Source of the DNA: Flemingiibacterium sp964603455
Lineage (GTDB): Bacteria; Bacillota; Clostridia; Oscillospirales; CAG-272
Direction of reading: 5' to 3'
Assembly: GCA_964603455.1 (NCBI GenBank)
Contig: CAZRVL010000033.1
Location: forward strand, 1 to 21,212
DNA: 21,212 bases
A model generated the notes under the pieces. It searched no databases and was not told the DNA's origin. It saw only the letters and a program-made list of their open reading frames with translations. Numbering within the stretch: position 1 is the first letter of the stretch; every line of letters starts with the position of its first letter. Positions 7,109 to 15,033 of the stretch are shown one piece after another. The position numbers and the translations under genes are program-made.

Positions 7109-8422
7109 ATGTTGAAAGTAGTAAAATTTGGCGGAAGCTCGCTTGCTGACGCTGCACAGTTTAAGAAGGTCGCTAATATAATCAAAGCTGAGGCTTCACG
7201 CAGATATGTAGTGCCGTCTGCACCCGGAAAGCGTTCGAAGACCGATACGAAGGTCACTGATATGCTTTATTCCTGCTATGACATGGCATCAAAGGGTGAG
7301 GATTTCGACAAATATTTTTCTGAGATAGAGACACGCTACAAGGGCATAATCTCCGAACTCGGACTCGATTATTCTCTCGAAGATGAATTTGAGCGTATCA
7401 GAAATGCCTTTATACATAAAGCCGGACGAGATTATGCGGCGAGCCGCGGAGAATATCTCAACGGTCTGATTTTGGCGAAATATCTCGGCTTCGATTTTAT
7501 TGATGCCGCAACGGTAATATTTTTCAAGGAAAACGGTCAGCTCGATTCCGAGCGCACGAATACTGTTCTCGGTGCGGTGCTTAAGGAGCATGAGTATGCG
7601 GTCATTCCGGGATTCTACGGTTCTATGCCGAATGACACGATAAAGACTTTCTCGCGCGGCGGATCGGATATAACCGGTTCGATAGTTGCGAGAGCGGCTG
7701 AGTGCGATCTTTATGAGAACTGGACTGACGTTGACGGATTTTTGATGGCTGACCCGAGAATAGTCGATTCTCCGCGTGTCATCAGCGAGGTCACATACAA
7801 AGAGCTTCGTGAGCTTTCGTACATGGGTGCCGGAGTTCTTCACGAGGATGCCATATTCCCGGTGAGATTTGCGGGAATACCGATAAATATCCGCAATACC
7901 AACAATCCCGAGGCGCACGGCACTCTCATCCTCTCACACAGCGATAAATTCGATACAGGAAATGTAATAACCGGTGTGGCAGGTAAGAAGGGCTTCTCGG
8001 TTCTTACGATCGAGAAGGATATGATGAATGGTGAGGTAGGCTTCGGACGCAGAGTTCTCGAAGTGCTTGAATCCAACGATATGTGCTTCGAACACCTTCC
8101 ATCTGGAATAGACAATATGAGCGTTATAGTCAATACACATGAGCTCGAAGGAAGACGTGAGCGAGTTCTCAACGGTATCTGCCGTTCGGTAAATCCCGAA
8201 ACAGTAGATATTGAAGACGGTCTCGCACTTATAGCAGTCGTCGGACGTGCGATGGTCAAGGCTAAGGGTACGGCAGCCCGCGTATTCAAGGCTATAAGCG
8301 GCGCAGGAATAAATATCCGCATGATCGACCAGGGATCGAGCGAGATCTCGATCATTGTCGGAGTCGAGGAAGAGGATTTCGAAAACGCAATGCGGGCAAT
8401 CTATCAGGAGTTTGTTTATTAA
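7109..8422 (+). CDS. lysC: aspartate kinase
   Basis: Phosphorylates aspartate in the first step toward lysine/DAP, threonine and methionine. It is cytosolic. The 437-aa protein has the KFGGSS nucleotide-binding start (residues 6-11), SRGGSD at 182-187, the DVDGFLMADPR segment, and two C-terminal ACT domains (about 290-437), the usual site of feedback control by lysine or threonine. Start: an in-frame ATG at 7094 sits directly against the AAAGGG sequence and would leave no ribosome binding site. From ATG 7109, AAAGGG (7088-7093) is 15 nt away with GATGG nearer, and the protein begins at the family's normal MLKVVKFGG, so 7109 is preferred. It leads an operon: the amidohydrolase starts 1 nt after the stop. 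Its pathway partner dapL is about 5 kb upstream. Confidence 0.93.
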   Translation: MLKVVKFGGSSLADAAQFKKVANIIKAEASRRYVVPSAPGKRSKTDTKVTDMLYSCYDMASKGEDFDKYFSEIETRYKGIISELGLDYSLEDEFERIRNAFIHKAGRDYAASRGEYLNGLILAKYLGFDFIDAATVIFFKENGQLDSERTNTVLGAVLKEHEYAVIPGFYGSMPNDTIKTFSRGGSDITGSIVARAAECDLYENWTDVDGFLMADPRIVDSPRVISEVTYKELRELSYMGAGVLHEDAIFPVRFAGIPINIRNTNNPEAHGTLILSHSDKFDTGNVITGVAGKKGFSVLTIEKDMMNGEVGFGRRVLEVLESNDMCFEHLPSGIDNMSVIVNTHELEGRRERVLNGICRSVNPETVDIEDGLALIAVVGRAMVKAKGTAARVFKAISGAGINIRMIDQGSSEISIIVGVEEEDFENAMRAIYQEFVY

Positions 8423-8423
8423 A

Positions 8424-9230
8424 ATGTATAAAATAATAGATATACATACGCACACATATCCCGAAGCTATCTCAGAGAAGGCAGTAAAAAGTCTCGCTGC
8501 CTTCTATGAGTTCGTTGTGGACGGAAACGGGACATATGCACAGCTCGAAGCAGAGAGCCGTGAAGTCGGTGTATCCGGATTTTTGCTTTTTTCGGTCGCA
8601 ACGAATGCGCATCAGGTCGAAAAGGTAAATGATTCTATCGCCGCTCTTGCCGAAAAATCGCGTCAAAACGGTTTTGAAACGGTCGGCTTTGCCGGAATGT
8701 ACCAGGACTATCCGAATTTTGCGGCTGAGATCGACAGAGTTGAGAAATTGGGTCTCAGAGGTGTAAAGATTCATCCGGACATTCAGCGTCTCGATCTTTT
8801 GGACAAGAAGATGTTTGAGCTTTGCGAGATACTCGAAGGCAGAATGCCGCTGTATCTCCATATGGGCGACAATCGTCCTCAGTACCGCTATTCTGAGCCG
8901 AATAAGCTTGCAAAGTTGCTCGACCGTTTTCCGAAGCTTGAGGTAGTTGCGGCACATCTCGGCGGATATATGGCGTGGGATGAAGCAGTGGCTGAGCTTG
9001 CCGGCAGACCGAACGTATGGTATGATACCTCCAGCGCACTTTGGGCTATGACTCCTGAACGCGCAGTTGAGCTTATACACGCATACGGTGCTGACAGAGT
9101 TATGTACGGCACTGACTATCCTGTAAAAGAACCGGCGGACGAGCTGTCGCGCTTTATGAAGCTCGAACTCACCGAAAAAGAGCGCGAGGATATTCTTTAT
9201 AATAACGCAAAGCGTTTTCTTAAGATATGA
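8424..9230 (+). CDS. amidohydrolase family (Amidohydro_2-like) protein
   Basis: A metal-dependent TIM-barrel hydrolase or decarboxylase-like protein of 268 aa. Ligand motifs are H8-x-H10 (DIHTHT), KIHPD near residue 112, H146 (LHMGD), H178 (AHLGG) and D231 (YGTDYP). This is the Amidohydro_2 pattern shared with acmsd/iso-orotate-type enzymes; the substrate is unknown. An in-frame ATG at 8355 lies inside lysC and adds 23 residues unlike the family, so ATG 8424 is chosen. It has AGGAG at 8406-8410 and lies one base after the lysC stop, which implies translational coupling. It overlaps the next gene by 4 nt (ATGA). Confidence 0.87.
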   Translation: MYKIIDIHTHTYPEAISEKAVKSLAAFYEFVVDGNGTYAQLEAESREVGVSGFLLFSVATNAHQVEKVNDSIAALAEKSRQNGFETVGFAGMYQDYPNFAAEIDRVEKLGLRGVKIHPDIQRLDLLDKKMFELCEILEGRMPLYLHMGDNRPQYRYSEPNKLAKLLDRFPKLEVVAAHLGGYMAWDEAVAELAGRPNVWYDTSSALWAMTPERAVELIHAYGADRVMYGTDYPVKEPADELSRFMKLELTEKEREDILYNNAKRFLKI

Positions 9231-10339
9231 AGCTGTTTGAAAGCGTATACGATATTGACATTTCGAAGGACATTTGGCAGCTGCTTGCGGAATCTGACAA
9301 ACCTATAGTGATGTACGGTATGGGAAACGGTGCGGACAAGATCATAGAAGCACTTTCGTTTTTCGGTCTCGAAGTCGCGGATTTCTTTGATTCTGATGGA
9401 TTTGTAAGGGGACAGTCCTTTCATTCTAAGACGGTCTTGACTTTTAAACAGATATGTGAGAAATATTCAGATTTCAATATTGTTGTATCGTTCGGCACGA
9501 AGCTCCCGGAGGTGCTTGAAAATATCTATTCGCTCGATTCAAAATATGAGCTGTTCATACCAGATGTTCCGGTCGTCTGCGAGGAGCTGAAAAACGAATT
9601 GTTTACGCTCGAATATTTCAAAAAGCACATTGACAGGCTTGCTATGGTATGCGAAAGTCTTTCGGATATTCGATCAAAGCGCACTTTCTGCGACATAATC
9701 GCGTACAGACTCACCGGAAAGCTCGAATATTTAAGGCGGCATACGGTCGAGCCGGACGAAGTATATAACGATATTTTAAAAGCCGATGAAATAAAATATA
9801 CCGCAGATCTCGGCGCATACAACGGTGATTCTGTTCGAGAGCTGGCAAAATATTCAAAGCCGGATCGTGTGATCGCGTTCGAACCGGATGCGCGGAATTT
9901 CAGAAAATTATCGGAATTTTCGGGTACTGTCGAATATCGTATAGACTGCGTGAACGCTGCCGCCTGGAATGATGACTGTGAGCTAAGCTTTACAGCCGGC
10001 GGAAATCGAAATTCCACGCTTTCCACAACGGTTGGATTAAAGACCGGAGCAAAGCTGAAAACAGTATCTGCAAGGAGACTTGATTCGGTGTTTGATGAGC
10101 TTTTTGTTGATCGGCTCGATTATATAAAGTACGATGTCGAAGGGGCAGAGCGTGAGGCGTTGGAGGGTTCTCGAAATGTGATCGAAAGATTCCGTCCGAA
10201 GCTGCTCGTGTCACTTTATCATCGGACTGAGGATATTTTTTCTCTGCCCGAATATGTAAGATCGCTCGGATATAAAAAATTATATCTCAGACGCTATGAG
10301 TACATCCCGGCTTGGGATATTAATTTAATCTCCGAATAA
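9227..10339 (+). CDS. FkbM family methyltransferase with N-terminal Rossmann-like domain
   Basis: A 370-aa protein. Residues about 24-115 (VMYGMGNGADKI, VVSFGTK) look like a nucleotide-binding Rossmann-like module seen fused to sugar-modifying enzymes. Residues about 190-345 form an SAM-dependent FkbM methyltransferase: D194-L-G-A-Y-N-G (motif I), E219 in AFEPD, and D303-V-E-G-A-E. FkbM enzymes O-methylate sugars or polyketides, so a glycan or small-molecule hydroxyl is a plausible target; the actual one is unknown. The start overlaps the amidohydrolase stop as ATGA, and the unit ends in a bidirectional terminator. Its presence behind lysC is not explained by the lysine pathway. Confidence 0.86.
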   Translation: MKLFESVYDIDISKDIWQLLAESDKPIVMYGMGNGADKIIEALSFFGLEVADFFDSDGFVRGQSFHSKTVLTFKQICEKYSDFNIVVSFGTKLPEVLENIYSLDSKYELFIPDVPVVCEELKNELFTLEYFKKHIDRLAMVCESLSDIRSKRTFCDIIAYRLTGKLEYLRRHTVEPDEVYNDILKADEIKYTADLGAYNGDSVRELAKYSKPDRVIAFEPDARNFRKLSEFSGTVEYRIDCVNAAAWNDDCELSFTAGGNRNSTLSTTVGLKTGAKLKTVSARRLDSVFDELFVDRLDYIKYDVEGAEREALEGSRNVIERFRPKLLVSLYHRTEDIFSLPEYVRSLGYKKLYLRRYEYIPAWDINLISE

Positions 10340-10340
10340 A

Positions 10341-10380
10341 AAAGCCTTCCGTTTATTTCGCGGAAGGTATTTTTGTGTTT
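10341..10380. terminator. bidirectional terminator between convergent genes
   Basis: CCTTCCG (10345-10351) pairs with CGGAAGG (10361-10367). T-rich sequence follows on the right (TATTTTTGTGTTTTT) and an A run precedes on the left, so it can serve the fkbM gene and the convergent binding-protein gene. Confidence 0.85.
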
Positions 10381-11847
10381 TTATTCTGTGAGTCCTTCGA
10401 AGTATTCTATGACTTCGTTGTAATATTCTTCAGCTGACGGACCGTTTTGAGCGTAGTGCGATGCAAGGTCTTTGGACTGTTTAGCAAGGATATGCTGATA
10501 GTAGAAGGACATACCCTTCCAGCCATCATAGACATATCCGAAGTCGAATATTCTTCCGTCAACGATCATGTCGAGCATCTTGACAGATTCGTCATCATGT
10601 GCGTACTTGACCTTGAGTGCGACCTCATAATATGCCGGGAAGACTATCTTGTTCGATTCGGCATTCAGAGCCTCTGTGATCACTCCGACAAATTCGGTGT
10701 CGGTAACGGTCTTCGGTATAGCGAGAGCTGCGAAGGAGCCATCGGTCATAGTGTAATATTCTTCCTGGTCTTCATCGTATTTCGGGAAGGGGAGAATACC
10801 GTATTCATGCTTGTTTTCTCTGAAGTTTTCGACAGCCAGTTCGAGTGTTCCGGGAATCATGGCAGTGAGGTTGTCTGAGAAAGAATATGCTGCGTGCCAG
10901 CCGGCTTTGTCAGAAGGATATTGCGAGCGTTTTATGCAGACACCGTCATTTTCATAGCAGAGCTGATAAAGCTTTTCGAGTATCGAAACGGTCTTGTCGT
11001 TATAATAGTCGAGCTTGAGCTTTCCTTCGCTATCTTTTCTAAATACCTTTCCTCCGCTTGCCCATAATGCTGCGTTTACGTCAGAGCGGACGGTCGTCGT
11101 GTATCCGTAGAAATCGAATTCATCGCGGTTTCCGTTACCGTTGAGATCGACATAAATGTCCTTGACCAGATCATTTACATAATCCATAGTCCATTTTCCG
11201 TCATATACGACATCGTAAAGGTCTTCGAAATGATAGTCCTCAGCTGCCTGCTTGTCGTAGAAGTATGCCCATGTTGCCGACAAGCTCGACAGCGAATAGT
11301 CACCGACGGCAATTATTGCAGTTCCATCATAGGTCAGATCCTCGACTGTGGAATCAGACCACCAGGGCTTCGAAAAGTCGATATGCGGAACATCGTACCA
11401 GTTCATCATAAGGTCGTCAAGCACCAATGTACCGAGACTTACGATATGATGAGCGATCAGCTGGAAATCATCGTCACCTGCCAAAACGGTATTTGTTATG
11501 CGCTTTGTGGTGTCGCCGTAAGCTTCCTCATAAATAGTTTCGAGTTTGACATCGAATCTTTCCATGACTGTCTGATTGCGCTTGTAAACAGCATCATTTA
11601 TGACATCGCCGTTGGCTTCATCGGCTATGTAGCCGCTTTTCATATTTCCATAGGTCAGTGTCGTAAATGTCCGTCCGCCGAATTTTACATCGGGGAGATC
11701 ATCGGATATTTCAGCCGGTGTGGTATCGACAGGCTGTGTGGTCGTATCGGCAGACGAAGTATCATTTCCCTGTGTCGATCCGCTACCACACGAGATCTGC
11801 GAAAGCATTAGTGCGAGCAAAAGTGATAGTGATATGAATCTTTTCAT
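10381..11847 (-). CDS. extracellular solute-binding lipoprotein (family 1-like)
   Basis: A 488-aa lipoprotein. The signal peptide ends in SQISC with lipidation at C20; the -3 position is an unusual Q, but the cysteine, the S at -1 and the following G/S/T-rich linker fit. After a Thr/Ser/Asp-rich tether (20-50), the domain starts at FGGRTFTTL and has the two-lobe features of ABC sugar-binding proteins. Residues 234-245 form an EF-hand-like loop (DLNGNGNRDEFD) that probably binds calcium. Sequence blocks are shared with the second binding protein here (FSKxWW, VGDxSL, PKTVxDTEFVGxITEAL), so the two are paralogues. GGAGGA lies 5 nt before the ATG. No permease or ATPase gene is adjacent; the AraC gene 162 bp upstream on the same strand is the likely regulator. 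The ligand is presumably an oligosaccharide, not shown. Confidence 0.9.
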   Translation of the reverse strand: MKRFISLSLLLALMLSQISCGSGSTQGNDTSSADTTTQPVDTTPAEISDDLPDVKFGGRTFTTLTYGNMKSGYIADEANGDVINDAVYKRNQTVMERFDVKLETIYEEAYGDTTKRITNTVLAGDDDFQLIAHHIVSLGTLVLDDLMMNWYDVPHIDFSKPWWSDSTVEDLTYDGTAIIAVGDYSLSSLSATWAYFYDKQAAEDYHFEDLYDVVYDGKWTMDYVNDLVKDIYVDLNGNGNRDEFDFYGYTTTVRSDVNAALWASGGKVFRKDSEGKLKLDYYNDKTVSILEKLYQLCYENDGVCIKRSQYPSDKAGWHAAYSFSDNLTAMIPGTLELAVENFRENKHEYGILPFPKYDEDQEEYYTMTDGSFAALAIPKTVTDTEFVGVITEALNAESNKIVFPAYYEVALKVKYAHDDESVKMLDMIVDGRIFDFGYVYDGWKGMSFYYQHILAKQSKDLASHYAQNGPSAEEYYNEVIEYFEGLTE

Positions 11848-11876
11848 TTTAATCCTCCATAATTAAAGTCGAATTA

Positions 11877-11917
11877 ATTATACCACACATATGTGAACAA
11901 TATTGCTTTTTTTTTTT
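11877..11917 (-). promoter_or_regulatory. probable activated promoter of the first binding-protein gene
   Basis: On the minus strand TATAAT (11877-11882) stands without a good -35 hexamer. The spacer holds a perfect palindrome CACATATGTG (11886-11895), and an 11-base A tract (T run 11907-11917 on +) lies where an UP element would sit. A good -10, weak -35 and palindrome suggest dependence on a regulator, perhaps the neighbouring AraC protein. Confidence 0.55.
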
Positions 11918-12009
11918 GCTTTCTGGAAATATTTTGTGAACTTTATGTAAAATTAAAAACATACTTTCGCTATTATCGAGAGAGCAATATCTTTATGAGA
12001 AGTTACCGC

Positions 12010-12891
12010 TTAATTGGATATTTTGTCACTGCATTTTTCACTTGCCATGATCTGCATCTGCTTCGGGGATATACCGAAGCTTGCCTTGAATGCCTTGCTG
12101 AATGAAAATTGATTCGAATAGTTGAGCATCTGAGCTATCTCATAGATTTTCTTGCGGTTTTCGAGCAGCAGTACCTTTGCGGTCTCCATCTTTCGTTCAT
12201 GATAATATTCGGAGAGATTTTTTCCTGTAGTCTTCCTAAACAGCGAGGAAAGATAGCTGTAATTGTAATTGAATTCCTTTGCCGCCAATTCAAGTGTCTC
12301 ATCGGAATATATATGCGCATCGATGTAATTCATGAGCTGAAGGCAGAGTATCTTGGCATCCGACACCTCTGGAAGCGTCTTCGATATTTCCTTGAAATCT
12401 CGGATGAGATATATTATTATCTGGTGAAATATGCAGTCGAGTAGATCGGTGCAGTATTCCTTTTGTCCTGTAAATTCGGCTAATGCGAGGCTTATCAGCG
12501 AGGATATTCTGTCATCCTTAAATGATCTGTTTTTTGGCGAGCGGTCGATCTGTTCGAGCTCCGATCGCCATTTGCTGTCGGCGCAGAAGAACGAAAAATA
12601 ATCGTATTCGAGCTTTGAATCGTCATTTGCGCGTATCTCATGGATGTCTCCTGGAAATGACAGGTATATGTCCTGCGGCTGAACTTCCTCAGCTTCGTTA
12701 TTTGTGTATATTCTGCCTTTTCCGGCTGTAACGAGGGTCAGCTCGAACCAATTTATATGTGAATGCGCGGATATTACAGATGACGGATCGCAGTATCTCC
12801 GACCTATTTGTACCAGGTACAGGTCGCCGAATCTGAGCGGCTCGTTCATATATGTATTATCAAAAATATAGCGTGTTTTTTCGTAAAGCAT
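12010..12891 (-). CDS. AraC family transcriptional regulator, cupin N-domain
   Basis: A 293-aa protein with the two-domain AraC layout. Residues 15-110 form a cupin-like ligand-binding domain (ISAHSHINWFELTLV, GDIHEI). Residues about 185-285 form the double helix-turn-helix (LELAAKEFNYNYSYLSSLF; IYEIAQMLNYSNQFSFSKAF; GISPKQ). Such proteins usually activate sugar-uptake or glycosidase genes on binding a sugar. It has its own consensus promoter and AAGGAG before the ATG. It lies upstream of the binding-protein gene in the same direction and is divergent from the Gfo/Idh pair; either or both may be its targets. No clear terminator was found after its stop. Confidence 0.92.
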   Translation of the reverse strand: MLYEKTRYIFDNTYMNEPLRFGDLYLVQIGRRYCDPSSVISAHSHINWFELTLVTAGKGRIYTNNEAEEVQPQDIYLSFPGDIHEIRANDDSKLEYDYFSFFCADSKWRSELEQIDRSPKNRSFKDDRISSLISLALAEFTGQKEYCTDLLDCIFHQIIIYLIRDFKEISKTLPEVSDAKILCLQLMNYIDAHIYSDETLELAAKEFNYNYSYLSSLFRKTTGKNLSEYYHERKMETAKVLLLENRKKIYEIAQMLNYSNQFSFSKAFKASFGISPKQMQIMASEKCSDKISN

Positions 12892-12910
12892 TTTTTATCT
12901 CCTTATAATA

Positions 12911-12939
12911 ATTATACTTCATAGCTTTGGTTTTGTCAA
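12911..12939 (-). promoter_or_regulatory. consensus sigma-A promoter of the first AraC gene
   Basis: On the minus strand TTGACA (complement of 12934-12939), a 17-bp spacer and TATAAT (complement of 12911-12916). Both boxes are exact consensus, suggesting constitutive or repressor-limited expression. Confidence 0.88.
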
Positions 12940-12962
12940 TACTAATGAAATGATTTTTTTCG

Positions 12963-12995
12963 AGAAATTTCAGAAATTTTGTGTGTGATACAAAA
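12963..12995. repeat. repeats in the divergent promoter region
   Basis: AGAAATTT occurs twice at 9-bp spacing (12963-12970, 12972-12979), and TTTTGT (12977-12982) with ACAAAA (12990-12995) form an inverted repeat. They lie between the AraC promoter and the -35 of the Gfo/Idh promoter, where a shared operator would be expected. Confidence 0.35.
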
Positions 12996-13025
12996 AAATG
13001 ATATGTTTTGCCCAAAGAAAAAGCA

Positions 13026-13054
13026 TTGACTTTATTCGTATATCGTGATATAAT
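13026..13054 (+). promoter_or_regulatory. sigma-A promoter of the Gfo/Idh pair
   Basis: TTGACT (13026-13031), 17-bp spacer, TATAAT (13049-13054). A short inverted repeat ACCGA/TCGGT (13065-13079) lies just after the predicted transcript start and could be an operator. Confidence 0.85.
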
Positions 13055-13097
13055 AAAATAAAGTACCGAATCTATCGGTCAAAAGGAGAAAATAATC

Positions 13098-14153
13098 ATG
13101 ATCACAGCAGCAATTATCGGTTGCGGAAGAATCGCCGACGGCGCACATCTTCCTGCACTCAGCAACATTGACAATGTACGTATAAAGTACGCCTGCGACC
13201 TCATCGAGGAAAAGGCTCTCGCAAAGAAGGAAAAATATCCGAAGATCGAAAACGTCATCACCGATTACCATGTCGCGCTGAATGACCCCGAGGTCGATGC
13301 AGTTTGGGTACTCACTCCGAACTATGCACATTATACCGTCACTATGGACGCGCTCAGAGCAGGAAAGCACGTTTTCTGCGAAAAGCCGATAACGATCAAT
13401 TACGAGCTTTCGGTCGAAATGGCTGAAGAAGCAAAGAAGCAGAATAAGATACTCAATATCGGTGTCTGCAACCGTTATCACAGATCGGTCGAGATGCTTC
13501 GCGAATGGGTAGCTGAAGGCAAATTCGGAAAGCTTTACCATGTTTACTGCTCGTTTAGATCATTCAGATCTATCCCCGGACTTGGCGGAGACTTCACAAC
13601 TAAATCTCAGTCGGGCGGCGGAGTTCTCATCGACTGGGGTATCCACTATGTTGACCTCATCCTCTACATCCTCGGAGATGCTAAGATCAAGACCGCGACC
13701 TGCGACACATACTCCGAAATGGCTAAGGATATGAAGGCATATAAGTACCATTCCATGTGGGCTGAAGATACTAAGAATGTCGAGACCGGAACGAATGACG
13801 TTGATGACTTTATCACCGGATATGTCCGCACCGACAAGGCAAGCATCTCGCTCAACGGCGCATGGGCACAGAATCTCGACAAGAACGATACCTTTATCGA
13901 TTTCCTCGGAGATAAGGGCGGCGCAAGACTTACATACGGCGGACGCTTTGAGTTCTGCAACGGTGAGACTCTTGAGACTATACATCCCGAATACGATATT
14001 CCCGGAATGTACGGCTGCGAAGACAAGGCATTTATCGAATCTATCGAGACCGGCGTGAAGAATCGCAGCTATATCGACAATATTCTTGAAAGCATGAAGC
14101 TTCTTGACGCACTTTACAAATCTGCTGACAAGAAGGAAGAGATCCAGCTGTAA
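13098..14153 (+). CDS. Gfo/Idh/MocA family oxidoreductase
   Basis: An NAD(P)-dependent dehydrogenase of 351 aa acting on sugars, inositols or their derivatives. Residues 1-120 form the Rossmann domain with the dinucleotide motif IIGCGRIA (6-13) and the family's E95-K96-P97. The C-terminal domain has GGGVLIDWGIHYVDL at 173-187, whose D179 and H183 correspond to the catalytic pair of the family. AAAGGAG lies before the ATG. The stop overlaps the start of the next gene by one base (TAATG), so the two are coupled. Codon use is visibly tuned (many C-ending codons), suggesting high expression. The substrate is unknown; the divergent AraC regulator argues for sugar-derived induction. Confidence 0.92.
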   Translation: MITAAIIGCGRIADGAHLPALSNIDNVRIKYACDLIEEKALAKKEKYPKIENVITDYHVALNDPEVDAVWVLTPNYAHYTVTMDALRAGKHVFCEKPITINYELSVEMAEEAKKQNKILNIGVCNRYHRSVEMLREWVAEGKFGKLYHVYCSFRSFRSIPGLGGDFTTKSQSGGGVLIDWGIHYVDLILYILGDAKIKTATCDTYSEMAKDMKAYKYHSMWAEDTKNVETGTNDVDDFITGYVRTDKASISLNGAWAQNLDKNDTFIDFLGDKGGARLTYGGRFEFCNGETLETIHPEYDIPGMYGCEDKAFIESIETGVKNRSYIDNILESMKLLDALYKSADKKEEIQL

Positions 14154-14995
14154 TGAAAAAGCTCGGTTTCATCGATTATTACCTCGATGAGTGGCATGCT
14201 AATAATTATCCGGTATGGATCGAGGAATATAATAAGGCTAATGGTACGGATTACAAGCTTTCGTATGCATGGGGAGAGATCGACAATCCGAACAACGGAA
14301 TGACAAATTCTGCATGGTGTGAGAAATTCGGTTGTGAGCAATGTAGCTCGATAGAAGAACTCTGCAAATATTCGGATTACGTCATTATACTTGCTCCGTC
14401 AGACCCGGAGCGGCATCTCGATTATGCAAAGAGAGTCTTTGAATGCGGAGTTTCACCGTATATTGACAAGACCTTTGCTCCTGATCTTAAGACTGCGGTC
14501 GAGATATTTGAGCTTGCAGAGAAGAATAATGTAAAATTCTTTTCGAGCTCGGCTCTCAGATATGCGGATGAGCTTTCAGGCTTCAACGGCGATGCGGTAT
14601 CTGCTGCATTTACCGGCGGAGGTTCGAATATCGAGGAATATATCATACATCAGATCGAGATGGCGGTAAAGGTTCTCGGTGTCGGAGCAAGCTCTTTGAG
14701 ATATGAAGCTCACGCCGATCAGGTACGTATAGATGCAGCATACCAAAATGGTAAGAATGCAAGCTTCTTTTATGCTCCGTGTATGCCGTTCACTGCGGCA
14801 ATTTCGAACAAGGACGGAATATCTTCGTACAGCTCGATAAATTCGCAGTATTTTAAGAATCTCATCGCGGACATCATAAGCTTTTTTGAAACCGGAAAAG
14901 CATCCTTTGACCCTTCCGAAACGCTTGAAGTAATGAAGATTCGAGACGGCGTGATACGCGGAAAAGCCGATCAAAATATTTGGATAAGCCTTTGA
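14153..14995 (+). CDS. Gfo/Idh/MocA-like protein without the glycine motif
   Basis: A 280-aa protein that starts in the stop codon of the preceding oxidoreductase. It resembles a shortened Gfo/Idh/MocA member: SDYVIILAPSDPERHLDYA near residues 74-92 matches the family's strand before the catalytic loop, and D105-K106 (PYIDKTFAPD) stands where EKP is normally found. The N-terminus (MKKLGFIDYYLDEWHANNYP) lacks the GxGxxG/A dinucleotide motif, and the C-terminal D/H motif is not evident. Cofactor binding may be lost or different, and it may work as a partner of the upstream enzyme. I assign the family from overall pattern only. Confidence 0.75.
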   Translation: MKKLGFIDYYLDEWHANNYPVWIEEYNKANGTDYKLSYAWGEIDNPNNGMTNSAWCEKFGCEQCSSIEELCKYSDYVIILAPSDPERHLDYAKRVFECGVSPYIDKTFAPDLKTAVEIFELAEKNNVKFFSSSALRYADELSGFNGDAVSAAFTGGGSNIEEYIIHQIEMAVKVLGVGASSLRYEAHADQVRIDAAYQNGKNASFFYAPCMPFTAAISNKDGISSYSSINSQYFKNLIADIISFFETGKASFDPSETLEVMKIRDGVIRGKADQNIWISL

Positions 14996-15033
14996 AAAAA
15001 TCTCCGAATGCTTTCTTGCATTCGGAGATTTTT
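14994..15033. terminator. strong bidirectional terminator
   Basis: ATCTCCGAATGC (15000-15011) pairs perfectly with GCATTCGGAGAT (15018-15029) around TTTCTT. An A run precedes and a T run follows, so it stops both the Gfo/Idh unit and the convergent AraC gene, whose stop codon overlaps the T tract. Confidence 0.95.

Noticed and set aside
8355..8423. 23-residue N-terminal extension of the amidohydrolase
   Set aside because: It lies inside lysC and is its out-of-frame translation; ATG 8424 gives the usual short lead to the HxH motif.
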